Source: Flammeovirgaceae bacterium 311
GTDB taxonomy: Bacteria; Bacteroidota; Bacteroidia; Cytophagales; Cyclobacteriaceae
Reading direction: 5' to 3'
DNA length: 64,000 bases
Assembly (NCBI GenBank): GCA_000597885.1
Contig: CP004371.1
Location: forward strand, 4,741,001-4,805,000
The notes under the pieces are model-generated. The model ran no database searches, had not been told where the DNA came from, and saw only the letters and a program-made list of their open reading frames with translations. Position 1 is the first letter of the stretch. The number at the start of each line of letters is the position of its first letter. Below, in pieces: positions 16,660 through 25,875 of this stretch. The position numbers and the translations under genes are program-made.

Positions 16660-19032
16660 ATGGCTGAAAAAGATAATTATACAGGAAATGCGGAGTATGG
16701 TGAGATAGATGTTAAAGCTGTCTTATTTACATATTTACGGTACTGGCATCTTTTTTTTATAGGGATTATTACTTGCCTAAGTGTAGCCTATGTCTACCTC
16801 CTGTACGCTACCCCTCAGTATAATATTAAAAGTAAAATACTGATTAAGAGTGATAAAAACGGTCCGAATATGGGCGGTGGAGAAATATTCAGTGAGCTGG
16901 ATATATTCAAAACTACTACCGTGATCGATAATGAAATTGAAATTTTAAGATCTAACAGCTTAATGCAAAGGGTTTTAAACGAGCTTTCCCTGCATACAAG
17001 CTATTATATAAAGGGGCCTCTGAATGATGTGGAAATCTATGGAGCTAAGAGCCCTGTGAAGGTAATTGTAAGTCAGCTGGATTCTTCTGCCTTTAACAAA
17101 GTAATCATTCTGCACCTGAATAGTAAAGGTTCGTTTGAGATTGAAGAGGAAGAAGAACAAAAGATTACAAGCCACCAGTTTGGCAGGGAGATAAAAATGC
17201 CCTATGGTACTTTTACGGTACTAAGTAACTCAGAAAGTACCCTGGGTAAAGAAAGGTCAGTTATACTAAAATTTCATGATATACAAAAGCTGGCTAATAG
17301 TTATGCCCAAAGGCTCACCATTTCACAATCGAACAAAATGGCAAGTGTGTTAACAATAAGCTTAACAGATGCTGTAAAGGACAAGGGAAGAGATATTATT
17401 ACTAAGCTGATTGAAGTCTACAACAAAGAAGCTGTAGAAGATAAAAATCTGATTGCGACGAGTACGCTTAACTTTATTGATGAACGTTTAAGGTATCTGA
17501 GTTCAGAATTATCTGATGTGGAAAAGAACGTAGAACAATACAAACGTACCAATGAAGTAACAGATGTTAGTTCGCAGGTGCGCCTGTACATGGAGCAGGC
17601 CAGTGAATATAACCGGCAACTGGCAGATCTGGGCGTTCAGATTGATGTGCTGGAATCTATTGAAAGATACCTGATGAAGCAGGGCGATGAGTACCAGTTA
17701 GTACCCAGCAGCCTCTCTATCCAGGACCCCACCTTATTAGGGCTTATCACAAGATTTAATGAGCTCAAACTCGACCGGGAACGGATGTTAAGAACAACGC
17801 TGCCTAACAACCCGCTTGTGCAGAACATGAGTGAGCAGTTAGGAAATTTAAGGGAAAACATTCTGGAGAACCTACAAAATATCAAAAATGGCTTAGTTAT
17901 TTCCCACCGCAACCTGCAAAGTAAATCAGTACAATTTGGATCTAAGATCCAGCAGGCACCTTCCATAGAGCGAGGCTTACAGGAAATAGGTCGCCAACAG
18001 GGGATAAAGGAAGAGCTCTATTTGTATTTGCTGCAAAAGCGTGAAGAGTCCGGACTTTCTCTGGCCTCAACTATATCCAATTCACGCATTATTGATCCGG
18101 CGACTCCGGATGAGTATCCGATTAGCCCCAGAAAATCTACCACCTATTTAATTGCCATATTGATAGGGCTTGGTTTTCCTTTTGCAGGTATATATTTCAG
18201 GGAAATGCTGAATGATAAGGTACAGACTAAAAAAGATGTGCTTCTGACCACAGCTACGCCAATACTTGGAGAAATTTCCCATAATAATCTACGCAATGCT
18301 CTGGCTGTTACTGAGCATAATCGCACACCTATAGCAGAGCTTTTTCGCCTGATCCGCACAAACATGCAGTTTGCAGCAGTCGGAAAAACAAACAAAGTAA
18401 TCATGCTCACCTCCAGCATGAGCGGAGAAGGAAAGACCTTTATCAGTATCAATTTAGCTGCCAGCTTAGCGCTTTTAGGTAAAAAGGTGGTAATAGTAAG
18501 TTTTGACCTGCGCAAGCCAAAGCTGATGCAGGATTTAGGCTTATCAAATAATGTAGGGGTGACCAATTACCTTATCTCAAATAAGATTGAACTGGAGAAT
18601 ATACTCGTTCCACTGCCTCTGGTACCAGGTTTGTTCCTGATTGGGTCAGGGCCTATACCACCAAACCCGGCAGAATTAATGATCTGCCAGAAAGTAAACA
18701 CTTTATTTGATGAACTTAAGGATCGTTTTGATTATATATTGATTGATACCGCTCCTGTAGGACAGGTAGCCGATGCTTTTACCTTATCTCATCTGGTAGA
18801 TTCATGTTTGTACATTGTTCGGTATGGTTACACCTTCAAAGCCCAGCTGTCTATTATAGATGATATCTACAGATCTAAAAAAATTAACCATCCCATGATT
18901 GTTCTCAATGATGCCAAACCTAAAAATGGCTATGGTTACGGATATGGATACGGCTATGGTTATGGGGAGAAAATTGTAAATGGTAAAGAAAAGTTAAACG
19001 GCAAGGTTAAAAAAACGCTTCTTCCTAACTGA
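16660..19032 (+). CDS. Wzc-like polysaccharide co-polymerase with BY-kinase domain
   Basis: 790 residues of fused chain-length regulator and tyrosine autokinase. An N-terminal transmembrane helix (residues about 27-47) precedes the Wzz-type periplasmic domain with coiled coil. A second helix (TTYLIAILIGLGFPFAGIYF) lies near 495-515. The cytoplasmic kinase carries Walker A SSMSGEGKT (about 585-593), Walker A' VVIVSFDLRKP (about 610-620) and Walker B ILIDTAPVG (about 692-700). The tail near 757-770 alternates Gly and Tyr (GYGYGYGYGYGYG), a very regular form of the tyrosine cluster that these kinases autophosphorylate. The protein controls polymer length and export together with the Wza-like protein encoded just upstream. 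Confidence 0.93.
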   Translation: MAEKDNYTGNAEYGEIDVKAVLFTYLRYWHLFFIGIITCLSVAYVYLLYATPQYNIKSKILIKSDKNGPNMGGGEIFSELDIFKTTTVIDNEIEILRSNSLMQRVLNELSLHTSYYIKGPLNDVEIYGAKSPVKVIVSQLDSSAFNKVIILHLNSKGSFEIEEEEEQKITSHQFGREIKMPYGTFTVLSNSESTLGKERSVILKFHDIQKLANSYAQRLTISQSNKMASVLTISLTDAVKDKGRDIITKLIEVYNKEAVEDKNLIATSTLNFIDERLRYLSSELSDVEKNVEQYKRTNEVTDVSSQVRLYMEQASEYNRQLADLGVQIDVLESIERYLMKQGDEYQLVPSSLSIQDPTLLGLITRFNELKLDRERMLRTTLPNNPLVQNMSEQLGNLRENILENLQNIKNGLVISHRNLQSKSVQFGSKIQQAPSIERGLQEIGRQQGIKEELYLYLLQKREESGLSLASTISNSRIIDPATPDEYPISPRKSTTYLIAILIGLGFPFAGIYFREMLNDKVQTKKDVLLTTATPILGEISHNNLRNALAVTEHNRTPIAELFRLIRTNMQFAAVGKTNKVIMLTSSMSGEGKTFISINLAASLALLGKKVVIVSFDLRKPKLMQDLGLSNNVGVTNYLISNKIELENILVPLPLVPGLFLIGSGPIPPNPAELMICQKVNTLFDELKDRFDYILIDTAPVGQVADAFTLSHLVDSCLYIVRYGYTFKAQLSIIDDIYRSKKINHPMIVLNDAKPKNGYGYGYGYGYGYGEKIVNGKEKLNGKVKKTLLPN

Positions 19033-19067
19033 ATATATAAGAATTACCAGGTTTAATAACAGCCAGC

Positions 19068-20453
19068 ATGTCGGTTAAAATCAGCCTGCTCCTAAACATG
19101 GGAGCAGGGGTTTGGAGAAAAGGATCTTTAGTACTCTTCCGCTTTATACAGGTACCCTTACTGCTTACCTTCCTGGGGGTAGATGACTATGGACGCTGGT
19201 TGGTATTAAGCTCCCTGCCATCATGGCTTACCCTGGCAAACATGGGTTTTGGAAGTGTTGCCTCCAATGAAATGTCCATGGCGGTTTCTGCAGGTAATTT
19301 AGCCAAGGCTCGAAGTCTATACGCTACCACCTACTTCCTGATATTTGGGATAGGTGTCGTAGGAGTTGCTATTACTGCCTTGCTGGCGCCCTACATACCC
19401 TGGGAGAATTTACTTGGTGTTACTGCAGCCAGACACCAGGAACTAACAAATGCTGTTATATGGCTGGTGATATCAGTTTTTGTTTCATTCCTGGGCGAAC
19501 TCTTTAATGGACGTTTCAAAGCAGCAAAGAAAGCTCATTTGGCTATGCTGGTTTCAAGCTTTATGCCCTGGATCTCATTGCTTTCCATGGTAATTGTGTT
19601 AAACTACAGTAAAAGATTCGATCACCTGGCGCTTGCTTCACTCTGCTCGGTACTCCTTTACCTGCTGAGTTTCCAGTGGCTGAGCTGGCGGGCTTTTCCT
19701 CAACTGCATCTCTCAATTCCTGAGATTAAAATAGAGCAGTTTAGAACACTATTCAGAAAAGGGATTGCTTTTCAGGCTTTCCCACTGGGTAATGCTTTTC
19801 TTTTTCAGGGCTCACTACTGGTAATTCAGACCATGCTGGGCCCGGCAGCCGTGACCCTTTTCGGCACCGTCAGAACGCTGGTAAGATCGCTAAATCAGGC
19901 CATGGAGCTAATTAATCAATCAATATGGCCGGAGCTTAGCCATTTGTTTGGTTCCGGTGACAAAGTTAAGGCCGCCAGGCTGCACCAGATAGGGGTAGGA
20001 CTTGCTGTAGTAGTGGCCTGCACAGGGGTAATTGGTCTGGCTTTTCTGGGGCCAACGCTTTATAATTACTGGGTTGGTAAAGCTATTGAATTGCCTCAGC
20101 ACCTCTTACTGCTTTTCCTGCTTCCTATACCTTTCAACGCACTTTGGTTTACAAGCAGTGTAGTACATGCTGCCTGCAATCAACACGAGGGGCTTGCCTG
20201 GCGGTACGTTTTTGCCAGTTTATTAAGTATTGCTTTTTGTGTTTTGCTATGCTATTTCTATGGCATCGAAGGAGCAGCACTTTCAACACTGGTTGCTGAT
20301 ATCGTTATGATCCCTTACGTCCTCCATCGTTCTTTGCAGCTAACGGACGACAACTGGAAAGGCTTTAGCCGGGGTATTTTGTTAAATGCACACTACCTGC
20401 TAGGTTTTGTGCGAAAGGGAGGAGCTTACGTCAGCTTCAAAATGAAAAATTAA
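19068..20453 (+). CDS. Polysaccharide flippase (Wzx/MATE-like membrane protein)
   Basis: 461 residues with about 12 predicted transmembrane helices and little soluble sequence. The N-terminal pattern (LLLNMGAGVWRKGSLVLFRFIQVPLLLTFLG, split here by position 6-36) and the repeated helix pairs fit the polysaccharide-transport branch of the MOP/MATE exporters. Such proteins move lipid-linked repeat units to the periplasmic face of the inner membrane. The gene lies 35 bases after the co-polymerase gene and 9 before a glycosyltransferase, within the EPS operon. With the polymerase-like gene at 22934 it would complete a Wzx/Wzy-dependent pathway. The family is clear; the exact substrate is not. Confidence 0.85.
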   Translation: MSVKISLLLNMGAGVWRKGSLVLFRFIQVPLLLTFLGVDDYGRWLVLSSLPSWLTLANMGFGSVASNEMSMAVSAGNLAKARSLYATTYFLIFGIGVVGVAITALLAPYIPWENLLGVTAARHQELTNAVIWLVISVFVSFLGELFNGRFKAAKKAHLAMLVSSFMPWISLLSMVIVLNYSKRFDHLALASLCSVLLYLLSFQWLSWRAFPQLHLSIPEIKIEQFRTLFRKGIAFQAFPLGNAFLFQGSLLVIQTMLGPAAVTLFGTVRTLVRSLNQAMELINQSIWPELSHLFGSGDKVKAARLHQIGVGLAVVVACTGVIGLAFLGPTLYNYWVGKAIELPQHLLLLFLLPIPFNALWFTSSVVHAACNQHEGLAWRYVFASLLSIAFCVLLCYFYGIEGAALSTLVADIVMIPYVLHRSLQLTDDNWKGFSRGILLNAHYLLGFVRKGGAYVSFKMKN

Positions 20454-20462
20454 TCAGGATCC

Positions 20463-21683
20463 ATGACTAATCCGTTACTTGCCACTTCTGGCAATATAAA
20501 AGTTACTCAAATTTCTACAAGCCGCTTCTGGCATTTCCACCTGGCGCGGCAAATGGAAAAGCGTAGCATGTTGGATAGCATTTGGAGCGCATATCCCCGC
20601 TTTAAGCTAAGCGATGAGCAGGGTATACCACGGCACAAAGTAAGAACCTTTCCGTGGCTTCATACACCCTACATGGCCCGCTACAACTTTGGTTTGGGAA
20701 ACTGGGACTGGCTAAATATGGAATGGGCCTGGTGGGCCCGGGAGACACTGGACCGGCATGTTGCCGGCAGGATCGGGGAGGAGCCTGTATGTCTGGTGGC
20801 ACTATCAGGCAGTGGCTTACATGCAGGCGCTGCTGCACAAATACGCGGCGGCTTCTATATATGCGATCGTGGTTCATCTCATATCAGATTTCAGGATGAG
20901 ATTCTTCGGGAAGAATACAAACACTGGGGGCTGCAATTTTCCGGCATCGATCCAAGGGTTATAGACAAGGAAGAACTTGAATATGAGCAGGCTGATAAAA
21001 TTACAGTGCCTTCGGAGTTTGTGAAACAATCTTTTATAAAAATGGGGGTGCCGGTGCACAAGCTGGCCAAAGCTCCATATGGTGCCCGCCTGGAAAGGTT
21101 TAAAAAAGTCGCTGATCCTCCTAAAGGTAAATTCCGGGTGCTTTGGGTGGGGGGAGTAAGTATCAGAAAAGGATTTTTCTATCTGCTGAAAGCTTTCCAG
21201 GCACTAAAGCATCCACAAAAAGAATTAGTGGTTGTAGGTTCAGTTTCAGATGAGGTGAAGAGCCTGTTGCCTAAATTTTCTCTCACAGACGTTACCTTCA
21301 GAGGCCTTGTGCCTAATGCCAGTCTGCCCCAGATTTATAGCAGCGCACATGCTTTTGTACTTCCAAGCATTGAAGAAGGTCTTGCCATGGTGCAGGGAGA
21401 GGCATTGGCCTGTGGTTGTCCGGTAATAGCCAGCAGGCATACAGGGGCAGAAGATTTATTTAGCAATGGTGTTGAGGGATTCATTGTTCCTATCCGCTCG
21501 CCCGAGGTTATTCTTGAAAGGCTGCAACAGCTTGCCGATGATCCCGATCTTCAAATGAAAATGTCGTTGGCTGCCCTGGAACGTGTAAAAGCCCTGGGCG
21601 GCTGGGATAGTTACGGTAGTTCCTTTGCTGAAATAGTGAAGGGGTTACAGACAAAATCATCTGCCAGACTGGTTTATTCTTAA
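20463..21683 (+). CDS. GT4-family glycosyltransferase
   Basis: 406 residues with a GT-B fold. The C-terminal nucleotide-sugar domain is clear: RVLWVGGVSIRKGFFYLLKA (about 223-242) and the ExxxxE-type motif in PSIEEGLAMVQGEALACGCP with VIASRHTGAEDLF (about 302-335). The N-terminal acceptor half is less conserved, as usual, and contains SGSGLHAGAAAQIRGG. It should transfer one sugar, with retention, in the cytoplasm to the growing lipid-linked EPS unit. Donor and linkage cannot be read from the sequence. It lies 9 bases after the flippase gene. Confidence 0.88.
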   Translation: MTNPLLATSGNIKVTQISTSRFWHFHLARQMEKRSMLDSIWSAYPRFKLSDEQGIPRHKVRTFPWLHTPYMARYNFGLGNWDWLNMEWAWWARETLDRHVAGRIGEEPVCLVALSGSGLHAGAAAQIRGGFYICDRGSSHIRFQDEILREEYKHWGLQFSGIDPRVIDKEELEYEQADKITVPSEFVKQSFIKMGVPVHKLAKAPYGARLERFKKVADPPKGKFRVLWVGGVSIRKGFFYLLKAFQALKHPQKELVVVGSVSDEVKSLLPKFSLTDVTFRGLVPNASLPQIYSSAHAFVLPSIEEGLAMVQGEALACGCPVIASRHTGAEDLFSNGVEGFIVPIRSPEVILERLQQLADDPDLQMKMSLAALERVKALGGWDSYGSSFAEIVKGLQTKSSARLVYS

Positions 21684-21785
21684 TTATTAGTAAGAGTACA
21701 GGCCATAGCTATTTTATGTACGTGAGAAGTTGCTGTATTGTAGCTGCTAATGCAAGCTCTTTGGGTTGAATAATCAATTACTGTT

Positions 21786-22787
21786 ATGTTCAATTTTGTT
21801 ATAGATAGTACTGACGCAGCTCATGCTGATATACCGAATATTGGCCCCGAAGATTATGTAAGGGTTTTTACCAGAGGCGATTATAACTGGTGCCTGCAGG
21901 CATATTTGATTCTGGCCAAAAGGAACCGACTGCCTGTTTGCTGCACAAACCGCTTGTTATCTGATAAAATTAACATCATCCACTCAGATCAGCTCCTCAA
22001 GTTACAGGGAACCCCCTCTGAATTTGTGGTTTGCGTAAGAGCTGATTATCCTCAAAGAAGATGGGCACACTATCATCTTGTTCAAAACATGAACCAGCTT
22101 GGCTCTAACTGCACTTTTATTCCCCACTGGGTTCAGCCGGGCCTCATCAAAAGAGATGAGCATAGGCAGGGAGTTAAAAGGGTGGCATATGCCGGAGCAC
22201 CAATCAGGGGAAATATGGCCGGATCTACCGAGAGTTGGAGAAGTATGTTTGAGCAGCATGGTCTTGAATTTGTGGTGCAGTCAAGTGGGAACTGGCATGA
22301 CCTTAGCACTGTAGATGTGCTGGTAGGTATCAGAAGCTTTAGCACACACCCTTACAACACAAAGCCACCTACCAAATTGTTTAGTGCATGGCACGCAAAC
22401 ATACCCTTTGTTGGGGGTTATGATTCTGCCTTCAGACAGCTTGGTGTGCCCGAAGAAGATTACCTGCTGGCAGGTACACCTGAAGATGTGGTAAAGCAAG
22501 TACTGAGATTGCGTGACCATCCTGCCCTGTATGCCAAGCTTGTCTATAATGGCCAGCAGAAAGCGTGCATGTACACCGAGCAAACCATTGCAGATATTTG
22601 GGAAGCTACCTTAACAGGTACAGTGATGCACAGGTATACACAATGGAAAAATCACCCTGTTTACGAACAGGTTCGTTTTAACATATTGCAGGAGGTAGGG
22701 CTGTTGGAGCATACCACAAAGCAAATGGTAAAAAGACTTCTGAAAGGGAGTAATGTTGTTCCTATGCTTAAAAAAGCTTTGTCCTAA
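21786..22787 (+). CDS. Putative glycosyltransferase-like protein of unclear family
   Basis: 333 residues with no transmembrane segment or signal peptide. I do not recognise a strong family signature. The second half resembles the nucleotide-binding side of GT-B enzymes: a strand-loop at KRVAYAGAPIRGNMAGSTE (about 131-149), then TKPPTKLFSAWHANIPFVGG (about 195-214, like the conserved P-x-K-L-F-x-A-W turn of some glycosyltransferase-1 relatives), then a helix with LLAGTPEDVVKQVLRLRDH. The usual E-x7-E motif is not evident. Its place inside the EPS operon supports a transferase role. A 102-base gap precedes it and a 146-base gap follows it. Confidence 0.6.
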   Translation: MFNFVIDSTDAAHADIPNIGPEDYVRVFTRGDYNWCLQAYLILAKRNRLPVCCTNRLLSDKINIIHSDQLLKLQGTPSEFVVCVRADYPQRRWAHYHLVQNMNQLGSNCTFIPHWVQPGLIKRDEHRQGVKRVAYAGAPIRGNMAGSTESWRSMFEQHGLEFVVQSSGNWHDLSTVDVLVGIRSFSTHPYNTKPPTKLFSAWHANIPFVGGYDSAFRQLGVPEEDYLLAGTPEDVVKQVLRLRDHPALYAKLVYNGQQKACMYTEQTIADIWEATLTGTVMHRYTQWKNHPVYEQVRFNILQEVGLLEHTTKQMVKRLLKGSNVVPMLKKALS

Positions 22788-22933
22788 ACATATTTAGTAA
22801 GCAGCTGCACCTGGTTACTTGCTGCACCTACTCTTTTTTCAGTTCACAAAGAAAGCTCTGCAGGTATCAATCCGGCCTCTGTCGTAAAAGTGTTGCGCGC
22901 CTGTAAGCAATATATTTTTTAAGCAGTTTATTT

Positions 22934-24622
22934 ATGGAATATACATTGAAGGAAGTAAGCGATGCTCCTATTGCTTATGGTTTGCCAAAAGCAACTGCCA
23001 ATGCAGCAGGCAGGAAGGAGAGCTTTCTTTCCGGATTTGTGCGCTTTTCCTGGTTCATATTATTTCTTTTTTCAATTCTGCAGCTAGGAATTTTCTGGTC
23101 TTTGGACAATGCCATAGCAGTAGTAACTGTTGCCTTTGCATGGCTTGTGCTTACAAAATTCATTCTGCGGTCGGGTGTACTTGCTACCTACCCGATTTCA
23201 GGTTTTTTAATTATCGGTTTTACCCTTACCCAGTTTTACTTTCCATTGTTATTTACACTGCTGGAGGGCAAGCCAATTATTCATAATATGGATCTGCCAA
23301 TTGAAGTGTTTATGCATTCCAGTGCGGCACTTATTGTGTTGGTAGCGGCACATCTTGTATATCGCTCATTTGAAAGAACTAACCGAAACAGACCCCGCTC
23401 CCTTTTGGTGAAGGCCGGTTTTTTTATTCCCCCTAATGACCGTCAGCTCTGGATCATGGGGTTTTTGGGGCTGGCATCTATGTTTTATGTTTACTTTTAT
23501 TCGCCTTCTGTAGGCAGAGAGGTATCGGGGGCGGGCGATAAATTTATACAGGGATTGATTGCTTTCTCTTATGCTCCCTTCTTTATTCCTTTCCGACGTC
23601 TTTATGGCAAGAAAGAGGGGAATCTTAAGCGAATAATTCCACTGCTTGTAATATTCACAATTCTCCTTTTTGCCGTTAGTCTGGGGCGAAACAGCCGGGG
23701 TGCTTTTATGTTAGGCTTTACTTCCGTTGGCTTTACTTTTGGCTTAGGACTGCTGCTGGGGATAATCAGGACACGTTTGTTTACCGTGCGAAATGTATTT
23801 ATAGCAGCTATGGGTCTTTGGTTTTTTACCGGGCCCCTGGCCGATATAGCAACAGCCATGGTACTTGTGCGGGGACTTCGTGATGATATTCCAAGAACAG
23901 AACTGATTGCCTTAACACTGGAGGCCTACCAGGATAAAGAAGCAATACGCTTATATAGACTGGCCGGGATAACACAGGAGCGAGAATGGGATGAGCAGTA
24001 TATGGATAACCTGTTTCTGGCCAGATTCTCAAATCTAAAGTATAACGATGCCAGCCTTGTGGAGGCGTCGAAATTATGTGAAATAGACCCTTCTTTATTT
24101 GATTTTACCATTGATCGGTTCTGGGCTACACTGCCTCAGCCTGCTATTAATGTACTGGGGCTCAATCTGGATAAATCAGTAGTTACCAGTTATTCTTTTG
24201 GAGACTACCTGCACTACAAGGCAGGTGCTGGTCCGGGCGCATTGGGCGGGTTCAGAACAGGACACTTTGCCGGTACAGGTATGGCAGCCTTTGGGTATTG
24301 GTATTTATTGCTGCTTGGGGTGGGGATGCTACCCGTTTATTGGATGTTCGATAAATTAAAAATCTTAAAGCGATCTGATGAGTCAGCAGGAAATACGAAA
24401 GAACCTCTTTTTAGTTTTTGTGGCCTGCTAGGCCTTACTACCGCCTTCAGGTTTCTTCCTGCAGAAAGTGTAATAGAACCTTTTGAATTTCTGCTTCGGG
24501 GCTTCTTACAAATGCTTCTGCTCTACTTCCTTGTTTTTCACATAACACGATACCTAAGCATCCTCCTGCCGGGCATTGTGTCTACACGGGTGGTTAGGCG
24601 TAGCAGATTTACTGCACCCTAA
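22934..24622 (+). CDS. Wzy-like polysaccharide polymerase (multipass membrane protein)
   Basis: 562 residues with about 12 hydrophobic helices, for example residues 40-60, 95-118, 170-188, 233-252 and 455-478. A long hydrophilic loop lies between helices 9 and 10 (about 315-445) and contains GAGPGALGGFRTGHFAGTG. A large periplasmic loop in a 10-14 helix protein inside an EPS operon is the usual sign of a Wzy/O-antigen-polymerase-like enzyme, which joins repeat units on the periplasmic side. These proteins diverge very fast, so the call rests on topology and context. It is the only good polymerase candidate in the locus. Confidence 0.65.
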   Translation: MEYTLKEVSDAPIAYGLPKATANAAGRKESFLSGFVRFSWFILFLFSILQLGIFWSLDNAIAVVTVAFAWLVLTKFILRSGVLATYPISGFLIIGFTLTQFYFPLLFTLLEGKPIIHNMDLPIEVFMHSSAALIVLVAAHLVYRSFERTNRNRPRSLLVKAGFFIPPNDRQLWIMGFLGLASMFYVYFYSPSVGREVSGAGDKFIQGLIAFSYAPFFIPFRRLYGKKEGNLKRIIPLLVIFTILLFAVSLGRNSRGAFMLGFTSVGFTFGLGLLLGIIRTRLFTVRNVFIAAMGLWFFTGPLADIATAMVLVRGLRDDIPRTELIALTLEAYQDKEAIRLYRLAGITQEREWDEQYMDNLFLARFSNLKYNDASLVEASKLCEIDPSLFDFTIDRFWATLPQPAINVLGLNLDKSVVTSYSFGDYLHYKAGAGPGALGGFRTGHFAGTGMAAFGYWYLLLLGVGMLPVYWMFDKLKILKRSDESAGNTKEPLFSFCGLLGLTTAFRFLPAESVIEPFEFLLRGFLQMLLLYFLVFHITRYLSILLPGIVSTRVVRRSRFTAP

Positions 24623-24662
24623 GAGGTAGTTCAATAAAGCTTCATTTAGACTAGGATGTTCA

Positions 24663-25742
24663 ATGGCCAATATCTTGTATTTCGGTGACGATAACCCGGG
24701 ATCTACTTCTGCCCAAAGAGCAGCGGCGCTAGAGAGGCTGGGGCATAAGGTTAGTATATACAACCCTGCCAAAGCAGTGGCGGGAATCCTTGCCTCTTCC
24801 TGGCTAAGTCCGGTCCATTACCGCACCGGGTATCGCTTATTACAACAACAGCTGCAGTTATGGATTAAGCAACTTATTAACAGTATGGCTGCTCCGGACC
24901 TTGTTTGGGTAAATAGCGGAGAACTGTTAGGGCCTGGCATTATGAAAATTTTGAAGCAAATGGCTTGTCAGCTAGTACTCTATAATAACGATGACCCCAC
25001 AGGAAAACGGGATGGCAGGCGCTTTGACCTGTTACTGCAGTCCCTGCCCTATTATGACCTCTGTGTAGTACGCCGGGCTGTGAATATAGATGAATATAAG
25101 GCGAGAGGAGCAAATAGGGTGCTGCTGGTGCGTATGTCGTACGATGAAGTAGTCCATATGCCCTTTACCAGTAAAGACATTATACCTGCAGCTTTTCGCT
25201 CAGAAGTGGCTTTTATTGGTACTTGGATGAGGCACGAAAAAAGAGATGAATTTATTCTGGAGCTGATACGGCAGGGGGTGCCGGTTAACGTTTGGGGAGG
25301 ACGATGGCAGAAGTCTCCATACTGGAAATCTTTAGAACCTGCCTATAGGGGAAGCGTTTTAAGCGGTCGTGATTATGTAGCTGCTATCCAGGGTGCAAAG
25401 ATTTGTCTGGGGCTACTGTCTAAGGGAAACCGCGATCTGCATACCCGCCGTTCTGTGGAGATTCCTTTTGCCGGAGGACTGCTCTGTGCCGAACGAACTT
25501 CTGAGCACAAGGAAATGTACGAAGAGGGCATTGAAGCTGCCTTCTGGTCTGATGTAGATGAATGTGCAGAGATCTGTAAACAACTACTGGCCCAGGATGA
25601 TAAGCGGGAGGAGATGCTGCAGTGGGGAATGGGAAGGGTCCGTAGCATGGGGGTAGGAAATGAAGATGTTTGCAGCAAGATTTTACAGGTAGTATTCAAA
25701 ACAACTGAATTTTCCGAACCAACAGAGAAAGTTTTGCTCTGA
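24663..25742 (+). CDS. CgeB-like glycosyltransferase
   Basis: 359 residues from ATG 24663. The start MANILYFGDDNPGSTSAQRA and a second half with AFIGTWMRHEKRDEFILEL, a KICLGLLSKGNRDLHTRRSV stretch and VEIPFAGGLLCAERTSEH fit the CgeB / glycosyl-transferase-1-2 group of GT-B proteins. The RRSVEIPFAGG segment corresponds to the family's conserved R-x-F-E-x-x-A-x-G turn. It is cytoplasmic and probably adds a sugar to the EPS repeat unit. Related proteins are common in Bacteroidota and cyanobacterial polysaccharide loci. Donor unknown. Confidence 0.75.
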   Translation: MANILYFGDDNPGSTSAQRAAALERLGHKVSIYNPAKAVAGILASSWLSPVHYRTGYRLLQQQLQLWIKQLINSMAAPDLVWVNSGELLGPGIMKILKQMACQLVLYNNDDPTGKRDGRRFDLLLQSLPYYDLCVVRRAVNIDEYKARGANRVLLVRMSYDEVVHMPFTSKDIIPAAFRSEVAFIGTWMRHEKRDEFILELIRQGVPVNVWGGRWQKSPYWKSLEPAYRGSVLSGRDYVAAIQGAKICLGLLSKGNRDLHTRRSVEIPFAGGLLCAERTSEHKEMYEEGIEAAFWSDVDECAEICKQLLAQDDKREEMLQWGMGRVRSMGVGNEDVCSKILQVVFKTTEFSEPTEKVLL

Positions 25743-25875
25743 TAAATTATGCAAGTGTAGGAATGGCATGTAGCATGATCTGCTGCCTCAGGCCTGTATA
25801 ATCTTGTGTGCCACGTTATCAATGATCCGTACCTGTGCCCAAAGCTTCTATGATAAGTTTTGCCAAGCTATTCTT

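Noticed and set aside
18931-18969. Short tandem repeat that could suggest a CRISPR or satellite
   Set aside because: The units are about 6-12 bases, lie in frame inside the BY-kinase gene, and encode its Gly-Tyr tail.
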